Below, piece after piece: positions 1 through 8,405 of a stretch of 64,000 nt of DNA (position 1 is its first letter; each line of letters begins with the position of its first letter). A program made the position numbers and the translations under genes. The DNA comes from Candidatus Saccharimonadota bacterium. Its GTDB lineage: Bacteria > Patescibacteriota > Saccharimonadia > Saccharimonadales > Saccharimonadaceae. The stretch is from assembly GCA_017406565.1 (NCBI GenBank), contig JAFQYG010000005.1:1-64000 (forward strand), given 5' to 3'. The notes below the pieces were generated by a model. The model had not been told where the DNA came from. It did not search any database and saw only the letters and a program-made list of their open reading frames with translations.

Positions 1-402
1 AGTGCCACTATCTTCTGAATAGCTATAGCCCCAAGTATTGTCTGTAGTGAGATTTGATAGACTAGCATTAGTAGCAATACTGGAGAACTTATAGGCTGAG
101 TTGGTTTGATTGACTAAGTCTGTATTAGTAGTCTTTGTACCGGAAGTAGCAGTCAAAACATAGCCTTGTGAGGCATTGGTAGCTACATTGACATTAATGA
201 CATTAGAGTCTGAGACTGAACCTGGGGAGAGATTATTGATTAATAGATCTCCTGATAGATTTACTGAGATAGTAGGATTGAAGGTGAAGCCGACCTCTAC
301 ATTGGATGAATAAGTCAGTGCGGAAGAATCTGAAATAAACAAAACACTCAAGAATATCATACTGCTAAGTATTAAAGTGGTAGCTTTTGCAATTAACTTC
401 AT
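1..402 (-). CDS. Surface/exported protein, N-terminal part (cut by window edge)
   Basis: An open frame on the minus strand starts with ATG at 402 and runs to base 1 without a stop, giving 134 residues of a longer protein. It opens with a signal peptide (MKLIAKATTLILSS, hydrophobic to about residue 25, then SDSSA). The mature part is rich in Ser, Thr and Asn, with beta-strand-like stretches such as VNVATNASQGYVLTATSGT and then NTWGYSYSEDSGT. The same layout (signal peptide, SGD/SGS-type beta segment, then NSWGYYY) occurs at the start of the surface protein at 46831-48822, so the two are probably paralogous cell-surface proteins. The function is unknown. The C-terminal domain lies outside the window. 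Confidence 0.75.
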   Translation of the reverse strand, partial: MKLIAKATTLILSSMIFLSVLFISDSSALTYSSNVEVGFTFNPTISVNLSGDLLINNLSPGSVSDSNVINVNVATNASQGYVLTATSGTKTTNTDLVNQTNSAYKFSSIATNASLSNLTTDNTWGYSYSEDSGT

Positions 403-477
403 ATTTTCCTATAATCCTACAAAAACAAAACTTATAAAATAAGTATAACAATTATAATAGCTAGGTGCAAGTTTTAG

Positions 478-1719
478 CTATTTGCGATTTAGAATTACTA
501 GGTTTTCGATATGAGGAGTGTGAGGGAAGAAGTTGAAAGTTTTGACTGTATCAATTTGATACTCTGGTAGTAATAATTTGATGTCACGGGCTTGGGTGGC
601 TGGATTACAGGAGAGATAGATGATTATTTCTGGGCAGACGGATAAGAGTTTTTCGATGAGTTTTTTGTCGCAACCAGCGCGAGGGGGGTCGAGAATGACC
701 GTTTGTCCTTCTTCAATATAATCTAATGCTTCTTCTGACCTCGCGAAAACTGCTTGAGGGGAGTTTTTTCGGGGCGCGTCCACGGCCCCTGTCGCCACAG
801 GGGCCGTGGCGCTACTCCTCGCCTTGCCAGGCTCCGGACCCCCTTCAAAAACTCCCTCTTGACAGTTTTCACATAATTCATGGTAAGCGTATTTATCACA
901 TTCGACGAGAGTGAGATGGCGGTCAGAGGCGACTGAGAGGCCAATGGTACCGACGCCGGAATACAAGTCTAATACTTTGTCGGTATTAATGTGTTTTTTG
1001 ATTTCGGTGAGGGCTAGCTCATAAACTGGAATATTGATTTGGAAAAAACCATTGGGTGAATAGGAATACTCGCGTCCAAGAATAGTATCTGTGAGATTTC
1101 TAAACTCAGGATGAGGTTGATGATTTTCATAGAGGCCGCCCGATACTTCACCTTTTTGGTTACAGCGAAGTAGGAGTGATTGATATTTGCGAGCCTCTTC
1201 GTGACGATTGTTTAAATCGGCAATAATTTGTTGGGCTTTTTCGAAAATTTCGGGTCGTTCGAGGGAGGATTTCGTGATGGGAATTTTACGGTGAGAACCT
1301 CGTGCATGAAATGCGAGGCTAATCTTCTCTGTATTATTATTCCAATAGAGCGCGTACTCCATTTTGTTGCGATAAAAATAGTCGCATCCATCAGTAACAA
1401 CTAATGGAGAGGGAATATCGATATGATGTTCTTTAAAAATTTCGGTGATTAGTTCTGATTTTAATTGTAGCTCGTAATTATAATCAATGATTTGCCATGG
1501 TGAAGTCGATAAAAAACAATCATCCATTGGTTGAACACGAAACGGAGAATGGTTGAACACTTTTGTAGCAATAGCTTCAACGTAATGAGATTTGTTTTTT
1601 GTGATACTAAATTCAGAAACTGTTTCTTTTGGAAGTGCATTCCAGAAAAAAATTTTCTTACCATCTTGAAGAGTGCCTAGCGCTTGCCCGCCAGGAATGA
1701 TTTTGTCGACTTCTATCAT
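478..1719 (-). CDS. TrmA/RumA-family RNA (uracil-5-)-methyltransferase with an in-frame insertion
   Basis: 413 residues. The product is expected to transfer a methyl group from SAM to C5 of a uridine in rRNA or tRNA. The order fits the family: TRAM-like N-terminus (GGQALGTLQDGKKIF), central domain, SAM site VLDLYSGVGTIGL, then DPPRAGCD and the catalytic-cysteine motif YLSCNPATQARD. The Cys cluster that holds 4Fe-4S in RlmD (CGGC) is not there; the equivalent place reads CFLSTSPWQ. Between the SAM-binding acidic loop (LVECDKYAYHELCENCQ) and the next strand lies an insertion of about 35-40 residues rich in Ala, Gly and Pro, encoded by a GC-rich palindrome (745-870) unlike the rest of the gene. 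A TATAAT lies 7 nt before the ATG, so the gene is probably leaderless. The exact RNA target cannot be read from the sequence. Confidence 0.85.
   Translation of the reverse strand: MIEVDKIIPGGQALGTLQDGKKIFFWNALPKETVSEFSITKNKSHYVEAIATKVFNHSPFRVQPMDDCFLSTSPWQIIDYNYELQLKSELITEIFKEHHIDIPSPLVVTDGCDYFYRNKMEYALYWNNNTEKISLAFHARGSHRKIPITKSSLERPEIFEKAQQIIADLNNRHEEARKYQSLLLRCNQKGEVSGGLYENHQPHPEFRNLTDTILGREYSYSPNGFFQINIPVYELALTEIKKHINTDKVLDLYSGVGTIGLSVASDRHLTLVECDKYAYHELCENCQEGVFEGGPEPGKARSSATAPVATGAVDAPRKNSPQAVFARSEEALDYIEEGQTVILDPPRAGCDKKLIEKLLSVCPEIIIYLSCNPATQARDIKLLLPEYQIDTVKTFNFFPHTPHIENLVILNRK
745..870. repeat. GC-rich nested palindromic element inserted in the methyltransferase gene
   Basis: A 126-bp segment (exactly 42 codons) has imperfect inverted ends: GAAAACTG at 745-752 matches CAGTTTTC at 863-870, and GGGAGTTTTT near 759-768 matches AAAAACTCCC near 847-856. 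Its centre is a perfect 13-bp stem, 780-792 against 797-809 (CCACGGCCCCTGT / ACAGGGGCCGTGG), with a 4-nt loop. It is strongly GC-rich in an AT-rich genome and adds a stretch to the protein where other family members have a short loop. The architecture resembles palindromic elements inserted in frame in Rickettsia genes (RPE). No second copy was seen by eye in this window. Confidence 0.7.
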
Positions 1720-1726
1720 ATTTTAT

Positions 1727-1750
1727 ATTATACCAGAAATATGTTATAAT
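1727..1750. promoter_or_regulatory. Divergent promoter pair with two leaderless starts
   Basis: On the minus strand TATAAT (1732-1727) lies 7 nt before the methyltransferase ATG at 1719. On the plus strand TATAAT (1745-1750) lies 6 nt before the ATG at 1757. Transcription would start at, or within a base or two of, each start codon. No SD sequence is present on either side. Confidence 0.65.
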
Positions 1751-1756
1751 TTAGAT

Positions 1757-3946
1757 ATGAGCGGGTCAGAGGTCTTACAGGCGAGCGAAAAGTCTGCGCT
1801 AACTAATAATCAGATTGTTTCTAATGTTGTTGGTAAAAAGAATAAGGTTAAAGGTGTAGGCAATCTTAAAGGTATATCTGCGCTTGGTTTTATTATTTTG
1901 ATGGTTGTAGTTTTTGCAGTGATTTTTAACTCTGGCACTTTAATACCGTCTGCTATTTCGGAAAGATTGATTGAAGAGACCGATGTTCAGTATGCAGATG
2001 CAGTGGAAAGTAAAAAGATTGTTTTTCAACAAGCTTTGGCGGCTGGAGATATTCCTGACAATACTACGGAAATACTAAAGAAGAACGGTGTTTTAGTAGG
2101 ATATATGAATAATGGTGAGTTTAAAGAAGGTAACCATCATGAAGATGGTTTAGTTTTAAAACAGGGCGATAAGATTATTACGCCAGAACAATTTATTAGC
2201 GAAATGAAGAATAATGTAGAGTTATACAATGCGATTGATAATGCAACATATAAGCGCGCAGCATATTATTATGATGAGGAAGCGGAAAAAGTATTCCAAA
2301 AAATAGGAACTAACCGAAATAATTTTACGGCTGAATCAGATTTTGAAGAAGTGATGGACCAAAAAATGAAATCTGGTAGTGATATTAGTGTCAACAGCGT
2401 ATATTCAGCAGATAATGAGGATGGATTAGTAGAGGGTGGTGCTTCAGCTAATTCAAGCGATAAAGCAAAAGAATTCGTAGAAGCTGTAAGACAAAAAAAC
2501 CCAGCAGGGAATGCAACTGAGTCAGCAATGAACACAGCGGACGCTTTAAAGGTGGCTGACACGACAGCAAAAGAGCAACGTTCAGCTTTGTTTTACTCTT
2601 TATTTATGGAGAATATCAGTAAAATGAAAGCAGGGGAAGGGAATGATTCAAAGATTAATGAAGCAATGAGTTTTTTGTATGACGAAGCTGAAACTGAAGT
2701 TGTAGATGTAAATACTGGTGAGATAATAAAAACAAAAGGAACACCACTTGATTCACCTAGTTTATATGCACTTCTCGCAGATGAAAAGGTAAATCCTGAG
2801 GAAGTAAAAAATTATTCTTCAGATCGTATTTTGATGACTATGGAAAATCAATTAAATACGACTAGTGGGGAGACGATAGAGGGAACTATAGCGTCAACTA
2901 CAAATGGTGTGAAGGGTTCGATTGGTAGATTTATCAGTAATGGAATAGAGCTCGCGTCTTCTGCTTTAGTAGATTTAGTAACACCTACCATATCTAGCTC
3001 TTTAGTAGATAATTCGTTCGATACATTGAAAGGGGTGAATGCGGGAGAATTCTTAGTTGAAGGAGCGGTTAATACTGGGAAACTACTCGCTAAAGCCAGT
3101 GGGGCAACATCGGGTGATAGTGATGCGGTAGTGGAATACGCAAGACTAAATAATGAAGTATTAGCAATGGACGCAAGAGTGGATAGAATGAACCGTAGCC
3201 CATTTGATGTTACATCGAAGAATACTTTCCTCGGATCGATTGTTTATAATTTTTCTATATCACTACATAAAGCGGGTGGGTCAATTATGGCAAAGAGTGC
3301 CTCTATATTTGGTAATGTTGGAAAATCACTGGGTTCGCTTACGACTAGTGCCTATGCGGATTCTACAAATAGTTACCTTACGACATTTGGAAATTATTGT
3401 GAAACAATTGGTTCGATTGGTGCGGTGGGCTCACCACAGTGTTCGGAAACAGTAACGTTTGATACAACTACACTTGATGATCCTTTTAATGATCCTGGAT
3501 TTAAGGCATTTATTGAAGCCAATACTACATTATCTAGTGGTACGCGCACCATTAATGATGGTTCAACTTTAGCAAACTTCATTATATATAATAATGAGAG
3601 AGTAACCCCAATTGGTGTAATGGATGGTGGAATACTGGATTCATTATCAAACGGCTCTTCTTCAGTGTCGTTTATTTCAGATATAGTTCAAATGATAAAA
3701 TTACTATTCGGCACTTCTGAATCAGATAAGAGAATTGCTTCTGGGGCAGCATTTGTGAATTCTAACAACAATGATGATTGGCAGACATATAAATATGCAC
3801 AAAGATACGTGTCATTGGCGCGAGCAACTGCTTCGTTAAGAAAATATGCTGATGGTTCTACTGCTTACGATAAGATTAAGTATTTTGAAGGTTCAGATAA
3901 CCCCGTAGTAGCGTTTACGAAGAAGTATTATGCATCTCGACGCTAG
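1757..3946 (+). CDS. Large membrane-anchored protein of unknown function
   Basis: 729 residues from the ATG at 1757, chosen because a TATAAT box sits 6 nt upstream; upstream in-frame starts would lie before the promoter. One membrane segment at about residues 42-62 (GFIILMVVVFAVIFNSGTLI) follows a basic cytoplasmic tail, so the remaining roughly 660 residues should face outward. The outer part is polar and helical, with low-complexity Ser/Ala/Gly stretches, and has few cysteines. I do not recognise a domain. The C-terminus (KRIASGAAFVNSN, then an Arg/Lys-rich end) overlaps recF convergently by 32 nt. It could be an accessory protein of the secretion cluster later in the window, but this is only a guess from its single-anchor layout. 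Confidence 0.7.
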   Translation: MSGSEVLQASEKSALTNNQIVSNVVGKKNKVKGVGNLKGISALGFIILMVVVFAVIFNSGTLIPSAISERLIEETDVQYADAVESKKIVFQQALAAGDIPDNTTEILKKNGVLVGYMNNGEFKEGNHHEDGLVLKQGDKIITPEQFISEMKNNVELYNAIDNATYKRAAYYYDEEAEKVFQKIGTNRNNFTAESDFEEVMDQKMKSGSDISVNSVYSADNEDGLVEGGASANSSDKAKEFVEAVRQKNPAGNATESAMNTADALKVADTTAKEQRSALFYSLFMENISKMKAGEGNDSKINEAMSFLYDEAETEVVDVNTGEIIKTKGTPLDSPSLYALLADEKVNPEEVKNYSSDRILMTMENQLNTTSGETIEGTIASTTNGVKGSIGRFISNGIELASSALVDLVTPTISSSLVDNSFDTLKGVNAGEFLVEGAVNTGKLLAKASGATSGDSDAVVEYARLNNEVLAMDARVDRMNRSPFDVTSKNTFLGSIVYNFSISLHKAGGSIMAKSASIFGNVGKSLGSLTTSAYADSTNSYLTTFGNYCETIGSIGAVGSPQCSETVTFDTTTLDDPFNDPGFKAFIEANTTLSSGTRTINDGSTLANFIIYNNERVTPIGVMDGGILDSLSNGSSSVSFISDIVQMIKLLFGTSESDKRIASGAAFVNSNNNDDWQTYKYAQRYVSLARATASLRKYADGSTAYDKIKYFEGSDNPVVAFTKKYYASRR

Positions 3947-4922
3947 TAATAATTACTTGATTATTTTTAAAATTATCAACCAAACAACGACGACGTGTTT
4001 CATCTAATTCGGAAAAAACATCATCTAATAATATGAGAGGTTTTTGGTGGGTTTTTTGATAGATTAAGTCAGCTTCAATGAATTTGAGGGCTAAGATAAT
4101 TGAACGGCATTCACCACGAGAAGCAGAACCTTCAGCTGGTTTATGATTAAAATAAAACACAAAATCATCCCTATGCACTCCAAAGGTCGTGTGACCAAGA
4201 TAGGAATCCCTTTCGAAATTTTGCTCAAGGTGTGAGAGATATTTTTCTTCACTATAATTATTAATCTCTGTTTTATAATTAATTTCTACTTCGTCATCAT
4301 TTTTAGCAATTGAACGATAGGTAGAAGTGAGGTGTTTATTGATTTCCTGAATATATTTATAGCGGTAATTAAATAGTTCTGTACCATATTTAGCCAGAAC
4401 TAGATTCCAAGAAAAGAGAGCTTCTTTGGTGAGAAAATCGTTTTTTAAGAGCTCATTGCGCTGTTTGAGAGCCTTTTGATATTTAGATAAGCTAACAGAA
4501 TAAGAATCATTGAATTCCGCAAAAACACGGTCAAAATATTCGCGGCGGCGACTAGGAGAATGAGTAATTAAATTTAAATCTGAGGGTAAAAATAATACAA
4601 CTGGATATTTTTGTTTTTTAGGAAGGCGTCTAGTTTTTTTATCTAGAATATGGAAGGTCTTAGTGCTTCCGTCATAGGTTGCGATATTTTTTTCACCATT
4701 CACAAATTCTAATTCAATTCGGTAATAGTCAGTGCCGTTTTTAATAATCTCTGAATCGGTGGCACGGAAGCTTTTCCCACGAGTCAAAATATAGATTGCT
4801 TCTAAAACAGAAGTCTTACCACAGCCATTTTCACCTAGAATAAGGGAGGTTTCATCCTCACAAACTAGTTGGTAGGTTGAGTGATTACGAAAATTAATTA
4901 ATTTAATAGATTTGATTATCAT
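3915..4922 (-). CDS. recF: DNA replication/repair protein RecF
   Basis: 335 residues, slightly shorter than the usual 360 or so. RecF is an SMC-like ATPase that helps load RecA at single-strand gaps together with RecO/RecR. Visible motifs: Walker A GENGCGKTS near residue 30 after an N-terminal FRNH motif, the ABC signature region ASRGECRSIILALKFIEADL, and Walker B PLILLDDVFSELD near the C-terminus. The start overlaps the dnaN stop by one base (TAATG), which implies translational coupling. The dnaA-dnaN-recF order is the classical origin arrangement. The last residues overlap the convergent gene at 1757-3946. Confidence 0.93.
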   Translation of the reverse strand: MIIKSIKLINFRNHSTYQLVCEDETSLILGENGCGKTSVLEAIYILTRGKSFRATDSEIIKNGTDYYRIELEFVNGEKNIATYDGSTKTFHILDKKTRRLPKKQKYPVVLFLPSDLNLITHSPSRRREYFDRVFAEFNDSYSVSLSKYQKALKQRNELLKNDFLTKEALFSWNLVLAKYGTELFNYRYKYIQEINKHLTSTYRSIAKNDDEVEINYKTEINNYSEEKYLSHLEQNFERDSYLGHTTFGVHRDDFVFYFNHKPAEGSASRGECRSIILALKFIEADLIYQKTHQKPLILLDDVFSELDETRRRCLVDNFKNNQVIITSVEMHNTSS

Positions 4923-6022
4923 TATGAACTAAGTGGCATTACAATATGAGTATATTTTTTATCTTTTTTATTACGAAGGACAGCTGGAGAAATATGATCC
5001 GAGAATTCAAATTCGATCTCTTTACTATCTAGTGAATTTAAAGCATCTAAAATGAAGCGTGAATTAAAGTTGACTCGACCATCTTTATCTACTTCTGTTT
5101 CTATAATAGAATCGTTTTCGCCGTATTCGTTTGCGATAGATTTGACCGAGAAAGTGTCTGGGGATTTAGTCTCACAAATAATTGAACCACCAACTGAACG
5201 AGCAAAAAGAGCAGCGAGTTTAGTAATACGAATTAATTCTTCACGGTTTAAAGTAATCTTTATATTGTTATTTTTGGGGATAAGTTTTTGGTAGTCGGGG
5301 TAACTCGTATCGATAAGCTTAGAAATAATTTCAACTTCACCAAGGCGAAATCTTACAAGATCATCATTGAATGAAATCTCAACTTCTTCTACATCATCAC
5401 TAATAGAGCGAAGAACTTCTTGGAGAGTGGAGGAGGGAACAATGGCTTTAACTTCGCTTTCAACTTTATTGATAAGTATTTTTTCAGCCAGGCGATAGCC
5501 ATCAGTAGCAGCAATTGCAAGACAGTCATCATAAGTATTAAAGAAAACACCGGTAAGTGCTGGACGAGTCAAATCATTGGAACTAGCGATGATTACTTGA
5601 GAAATACTATTTTTAAATTCTTCTACGCCAACTTTATATATGACAGCTTTCTTTTCTTCAAATTCTGGTAACTCCGGGAAATCGTCAGCGATTGAACCAT
5701 TAATAACTGAAGAATACTTACCAGCTTTAATTTCTACTTTCGTATCTCTAGATGATATTTGAATTGTTTCGTTTTTAGGTAGATTTGAAACAAATTCAGC
5801 AAGAAGTTTGGCTGGGATAGTAACAACTCCATCTTCAGAACTAGAGACTGGAAGAAAATCTATCATTGCCATATCTAGGTTGGTGGTGATCAGGGATACT
5901 TTTTTGTGATCTACTCTAATTAATACATTATTAAGTATCGGAAGAGTAACTTTACCTATAGCTATACGACTAACATTATTTAATGCGCGACTGAGTTTTT
6001 CTTGTGTAACTTTGATCTTCAT
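4922..6022 (-). CDS. dnaN: DNA polymerase III sliding clamp (beta subunit)
   Basis: 366 residues, the usual length. The beta clamp is a homodimeric ring that tethers DNA polymerase to DNA. The N-terminus MKIKVTQEKLSRALNNVSR and the LPILNNVLI and FPELPEF segments are typical, and the C-terminus (YTHIVMPLSS) corresponds to the partner-binding end of the clamp. A good SD (AAGGAA) lies 5-6 nt before the ATG. It lies downstream of dnaA, from which it is separated by a 251-bp spacer with DnaA-box-like sequences, and is coupled to recF. Confidence 0.95.
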   Translation of the reverse strand: MKIKVTQEKLSRALNNVSRIAIGKVTLPILNNVLIRVDHKKVSLITTNLDMAMIDFLPVSSSEDGVVTIPAKLLAEFVSNLPKNETIQISSRDTKVEIKAGKYSSVINGSIADDFPELPEFEEKKAVIYKVGVEEFKNSISQVIIASSNDLTRPALTGVFFNTYDDCLAIAATDGYRLAEKILINKVESEVKAIVPSSTLQEVLRSISDDVEEVEISFNDDLVRFRLGEVEIISKLIDTSYPDYQKLIPKNNNIKITLNREELIRITKLAALFARSVGGSIICETKSPDTFSVKSIANEYGENDSIIETEVDKDGRVNFNSRFILDALNSLDSKEIEFEFSDHISPAVLRNKKDKKYTHIVMPLSS

Positions 6023-6273
6023 TTTAGTTCCTTTCTATTAAATTATTAATAATAGTATTAGTAGGCTTTGTGGAATAGTGGAAAAGGTTACTTATAATAA
6101 GGGGTAATTTGTTAGTGAAAAAATGAGTGGAAAAGGTGGGAAAAGTACGTGTAAAAGTTGAGTTTTCAACAAAAGATGGAAGACTATTATTTTTTTCACA
6201 AAATAATTCACCAAAAATAAACAAAGTTTTACTATGGGTTTTGCACGGGATTTCCACATTTTTAATAAATTTA
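6023..6273. promoter_or_regulatory. dnaA-dnaN spacer with DnaA-box-like sites
   Basis: This gene-free stretch holds several 9-mers close to the DnaA box: AGTGGAAAA at 6077-6085 and 6126-6134 (reverse of TTTTCCACT) and ATTTCCACA at 6250-6258. It probably contains the dnaN promoter and may be part of a bipartite origin together with 7633-7864. The small open frames crossing it look like chance frames. Confidence 0.5.
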
Positions 6274-7632
6274 TTAGCCATAGATTTTTTCCTTGATTTC
6301 TTCGATTTGATCACGGAGAATGAAATTAAGTTTTAAATCCTTTTCTATCTTACTAATACCATGCATGACAGTGGAATGATCTTTTACTCCTACTTCGGAA
6401 GCGATTTTATTAGTGCTGAGAGGGGTTTCTTTACGGAGGATATACATAGCGACTTGGCGGGCAGTCTTAATATGGGCTACACGAGATTTACCACACATTT
6501 CTTTAGTGGTGAGATTATAATATTTAGCAACTTTTTCAACGATTTGTTTAGGAGTGGCTGGACGGAGTTTGGAAGTACGATTGACGCTAACTGAGCCGTT
6601 TTCAATGAGCTGTAATGGAGTGAGACCACGAACCTCAGACATTAAGAGTATAGTATTGAATTCACCTTCAAGGTCGCGGATGTTAGTGTTTACATTTTCA
6701 GCGATATATTCAATTGCTTCTGGTTCGATTTCTTTATCTTCGAGTTCTGCTTTGGCTCTCAAAATAGCACATTTATCTTCAAATTTAGGTAACTGAAGGT
6801 CAAAGGCACCTGCCCAAGTTAGGCGTGATGCAAGGCGTTCATCAACGGTTTTGATTTGGGATGGGAGACGGTCGGAAGTCACAATAATTTGTTTATTAAG
6901 TTGATAGAGGTCATTAAAGATATTGAAAAATTCTTCTTGAGATTTTTCCTTATTAACAATAAATTGAAAATCATCAATAATAAGACAGTCAAGTTTTTGG
7001 AATTTACGATTAAATTCTTTACCTTTGCCATTTTGGATGGCGTCGATGAAATCTGAGTAGAAGTGTGAGATTGGAGTATAAAAAACTTTAAGGGAGGGGT
7101 CTCTTCTTAAGAGTTCATTACCGATCGCTTGAACTAAGTGGGTTTTACCGAGACCTGGGCCGCCATAAAGGAAAAAAGGATTATAACGATCACCAGGCGA
7201 TTCAATAATATTGCGAGCGGCAGCCACTGCTAGATTATTATTAGAACCTACAACGAAGTTATCAAGAGTATATTTTTGGTTAAGACCATTTTGGGGAGGA
7301 GTTATGGTAGATTTACGGATGGATTTGATATGATTACCAATATTTGTGAGATTGTTTTTGGTGATTTCGCGGGGACGTACTTTGGATTTGACTTTTGTTT
7401 GGACTTCAAATTCAATGTTTTTAACATCTATATCATTATTTTTGAGGGCGGTGGTGATGATATCAAGGTAGCGATTACGGAGTTGTTTAACATAGAAAGT
7501 GTTTTTTACACCAATAATAATATTTCCATCTTCATTAGAAATAAGATTGGTATCTTGGAACCAAGTTGAAAAATTGGCAGGGGAAAGTTGTTGTTCGATT
7601 TCAGCTAAGGCGTTCTTCCAGACGTCATACAT
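6274..7632 (-). CDS. dnaA: Chromosomal replication initiator DnaA
   Basis: 452 residues, normal length. DnaA binds DnaA boxes, melts the origin and loads the helicase. Domain I is at the N-terminus (VWKNALAEIEQQLSPANFSTWF). The AAA+ core carries Walker A (GGPGLGKTHLVQAIGNE) and Walker B (CLIIDDFQF), and the domain IV helix-turn-helix carries the DnaA signature (GVKDHSTVMHGISKIEKDL). A strong SD (GGAGG) precedes the ATG, and a TATAAT box lies about 30 nt upstream. It is divergent from rpmH, with origin-like DNA between them. Confidence 0.97.
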   Translation of the reverse strand: MYDVWKNALAEIEQQLSPANFSTWFQDTNLISNEDGNIIIGVKNTFYVKQLRNRYLDIITTALKNNDIDVKNIEFEVQTKVKSKVRPREITKNNLTNIGNHIKSIRKSTITPPQNGLNQKYTLDNFVVGSNNNLAVAAARNIIESPGDRYNPFFLYGGPGLGKTHLVQAIGNELLRRDPSLKVFYTPISHFYSDFIDAIQNGKGKEFNRKFQKLDCLIIDDFQFIVNKEKSQEEFFNIFNDLYQLNKQIIVTSDRLPSQIKTVDERLASRLTWAGAFDLQLPKFEDKCAILRAKAELEDKEIEPEAIEYIAENVNTNIRDLEGEFNTILLMSEVRGLTPLQLIENGSVSVNRTSKLRPATPKQIVEKVAKYYNLTTKEMCGKSRVAHIKTARQVAMYILRKETPLSTNKIASEVGVKDHSTVMHGISKIEKDLKLNFILRDQIEEIKEKIYG

Positions 7633-7864
7633 TTAGTTTGATAACCTCCTTCTTTAGATTATTATAGCATGAAAAGGGGAGTTTTCCACAGGTTATTTAA
7701 AGAAAAAATATGTTTTAATATGTAAAATGCGTATAGATGGTGAGTTTTCCACTAAATGAGGGTTTTACCTAAGAAACGGTGGAAAACTGCTTGAAAATTG
7801 TGGAAAAATGAGGTATACTATAATAAGAATTTGATAATTTTAAAAATTTAAGGAATAATAAATT
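7633..7864. other. Probable replication origin (oriC) between dnaA and rpmH
   Basis: The intergenic region contains four DnaA-box-like 9-mers: TTTTCCACA at 7682-7690, TTTTCCACT at 7745-7753, and on the other strand 7778-7786 (TTTTCCACC) and 7799-7807 (TTTTCCACA). An AT-rich tract at about 7693-7728 could be the unwinding element. The rpmH-dnaA position is the classical origin site. The genome's own box appears to be TTTTCCACA rather than TTATCCACA. A GC-skew plot over the whole chromosome would confirm or refute this. Confidence 0.7.
7819..7824 (+). promoter_or_regulatory. -10 box of rpmH
   Basis: TATAAT, 40 nt before the rpmH ATG. This gene has a leader and an AAGGAA ribosome site. The box sits next to the last DnaA box (7799-7807), so DnaA binding may affect this promoter. 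Confidence 0.5.
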
Positions 7865-8002
7865 ATGCCAAAGAGAACATATCAGCCGCATAAGAAGCAG
7901 CGTAAAGTTGAGCATGGTTTTATGAAGCGAAATGCTACTAAGAATGGTCGTAAAGTATTAGCACGACGTCGTTTGAAAGGACGTGCTCGTTTAACTGCTT
8001 AA
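7865..8002 (+). CDS. rpmH: 50S ribosomal protein L34
   Basis: A 45-residue, very basic protein starting [19 protein letters not shown] and ending [13 protein letters not shown], the universal L34 pattern. An SD-like AAGGAA lies upstream of the ATG at 7865. The gene starts the rpmH-rnpA-yidC-jag series found next to dnaA in many bacteria. A hairpin directly after the stop separates it from rnpA. Confidence 0.97.
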   Translation: MPKRTYQPHKKQRKVEHGFMKRNATKNGRKVLARRRLKGRARLTA

Positions 8003-8006
8003 TAAT

Positions 8007-8024
8007 AAGTCCCCAAGGGGACTT
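8007..8024 (+). terminator. Hairpin between rpmH and rnpA
   Basis: AAGTCCCC and GGGGACTT form a perfect 8-bp inverted repeat with almost no loop, followed by ATTTAG. It can act as a weak terminator or processing site, which would explain the separate rnpA promoter just downstream. Confidence 0.5.
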
Positions 8025-8032
8025 ATTTAGTA

Positions 8033-8038
8033 TATAAT
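8033..8038 (+). promoter_or_regulatory. -10 box of rnpA (leaderless)
   Basis: TATAAT with a 7-nt spacer to the ATG at 8046. There is no SD between them. Confidence 0.6.
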
Positions 8039-8045
8039 ATATATT

Positions 8046-8405
8046 ATGCTAAGTAAGAAATATCGGTTTCATTCACGTGGTGGAGTGAAATATGTCTATC
8101 AGCATGGAAAGACGGTGCGTAAGGCACAAATGTCGTTGGTTTTTGCTGAGAATACACGAGGTTTTACACGAATAGCGGTGGTGGTATCTAAAAAAACGGC
8201 GAAATTAGCGGTAGATAGGAACCGGATACGCCGTAGAGTATATGAGGCGATAAGAATTAATTATGATTTAATTCCTGAAAAAATGGACTATATTTTTGTG
8301 GTTTATTCTAAAAAAATAATGAAGATGCCTTTTGATGAACTCGAGAAACTGTTGGGGGAGCTAGTCGAGGAAAGTAAAATGTGCTATAATAAAAAGAATG
8401 GATAA
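8046..8405 (+). CDS. rnpA: Ribonuclease P protein component
   Basis: 119 residues. The protein assists the RNase P RNA in removing tRNA 5' leaders. It carries the basic RNase P signature DRNRIRRRVYEAIR at about residues 57-70, following the aromatic/basic N-terminus KKYRFHSRGGVKYVYQHGK. It is likely translated from a leaderless mRNA and overlaps the yidC start by 8 nt. Confidence 0.95.
   Translation: MLSKKYRFHSRGGVKYVYQHGKTVRKAQMSLVFAENTRGFTRIAVVVSKKTAKLAVDRNRIRRRVYEAIRINYDLIPEKMDYIFVVYSKKIMKMPFDELEKLLGELVEESKMCYNKKNG
8385..8390 (+). promoter_or_regulatory. -10 box of yidC inside rnpA
   Basis: TATAAT lies within the last codons of rnpA, 7 nt before the yidC ATG at 8398. It could make a separate leaderless yidC transcript. 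Confidence 0.5.

Noticed and set aside
6024-6314. 96-residue minus-strand open frame between dnaN and dnaA
   Set aside because: It overlaps the end of dnaA, has no SD, lies over DnaA-box sequences and encodes a low-complexity product. Judged a chance frame.
7782-7794. 13-base match (GAAAACTGCTTGA) with one end of the palindromic insert at 745-757
   Set aside because: Only one end matches and no palindrome follows. It lies beside a DnaA box, so chance similarity is more likely than a second copy.
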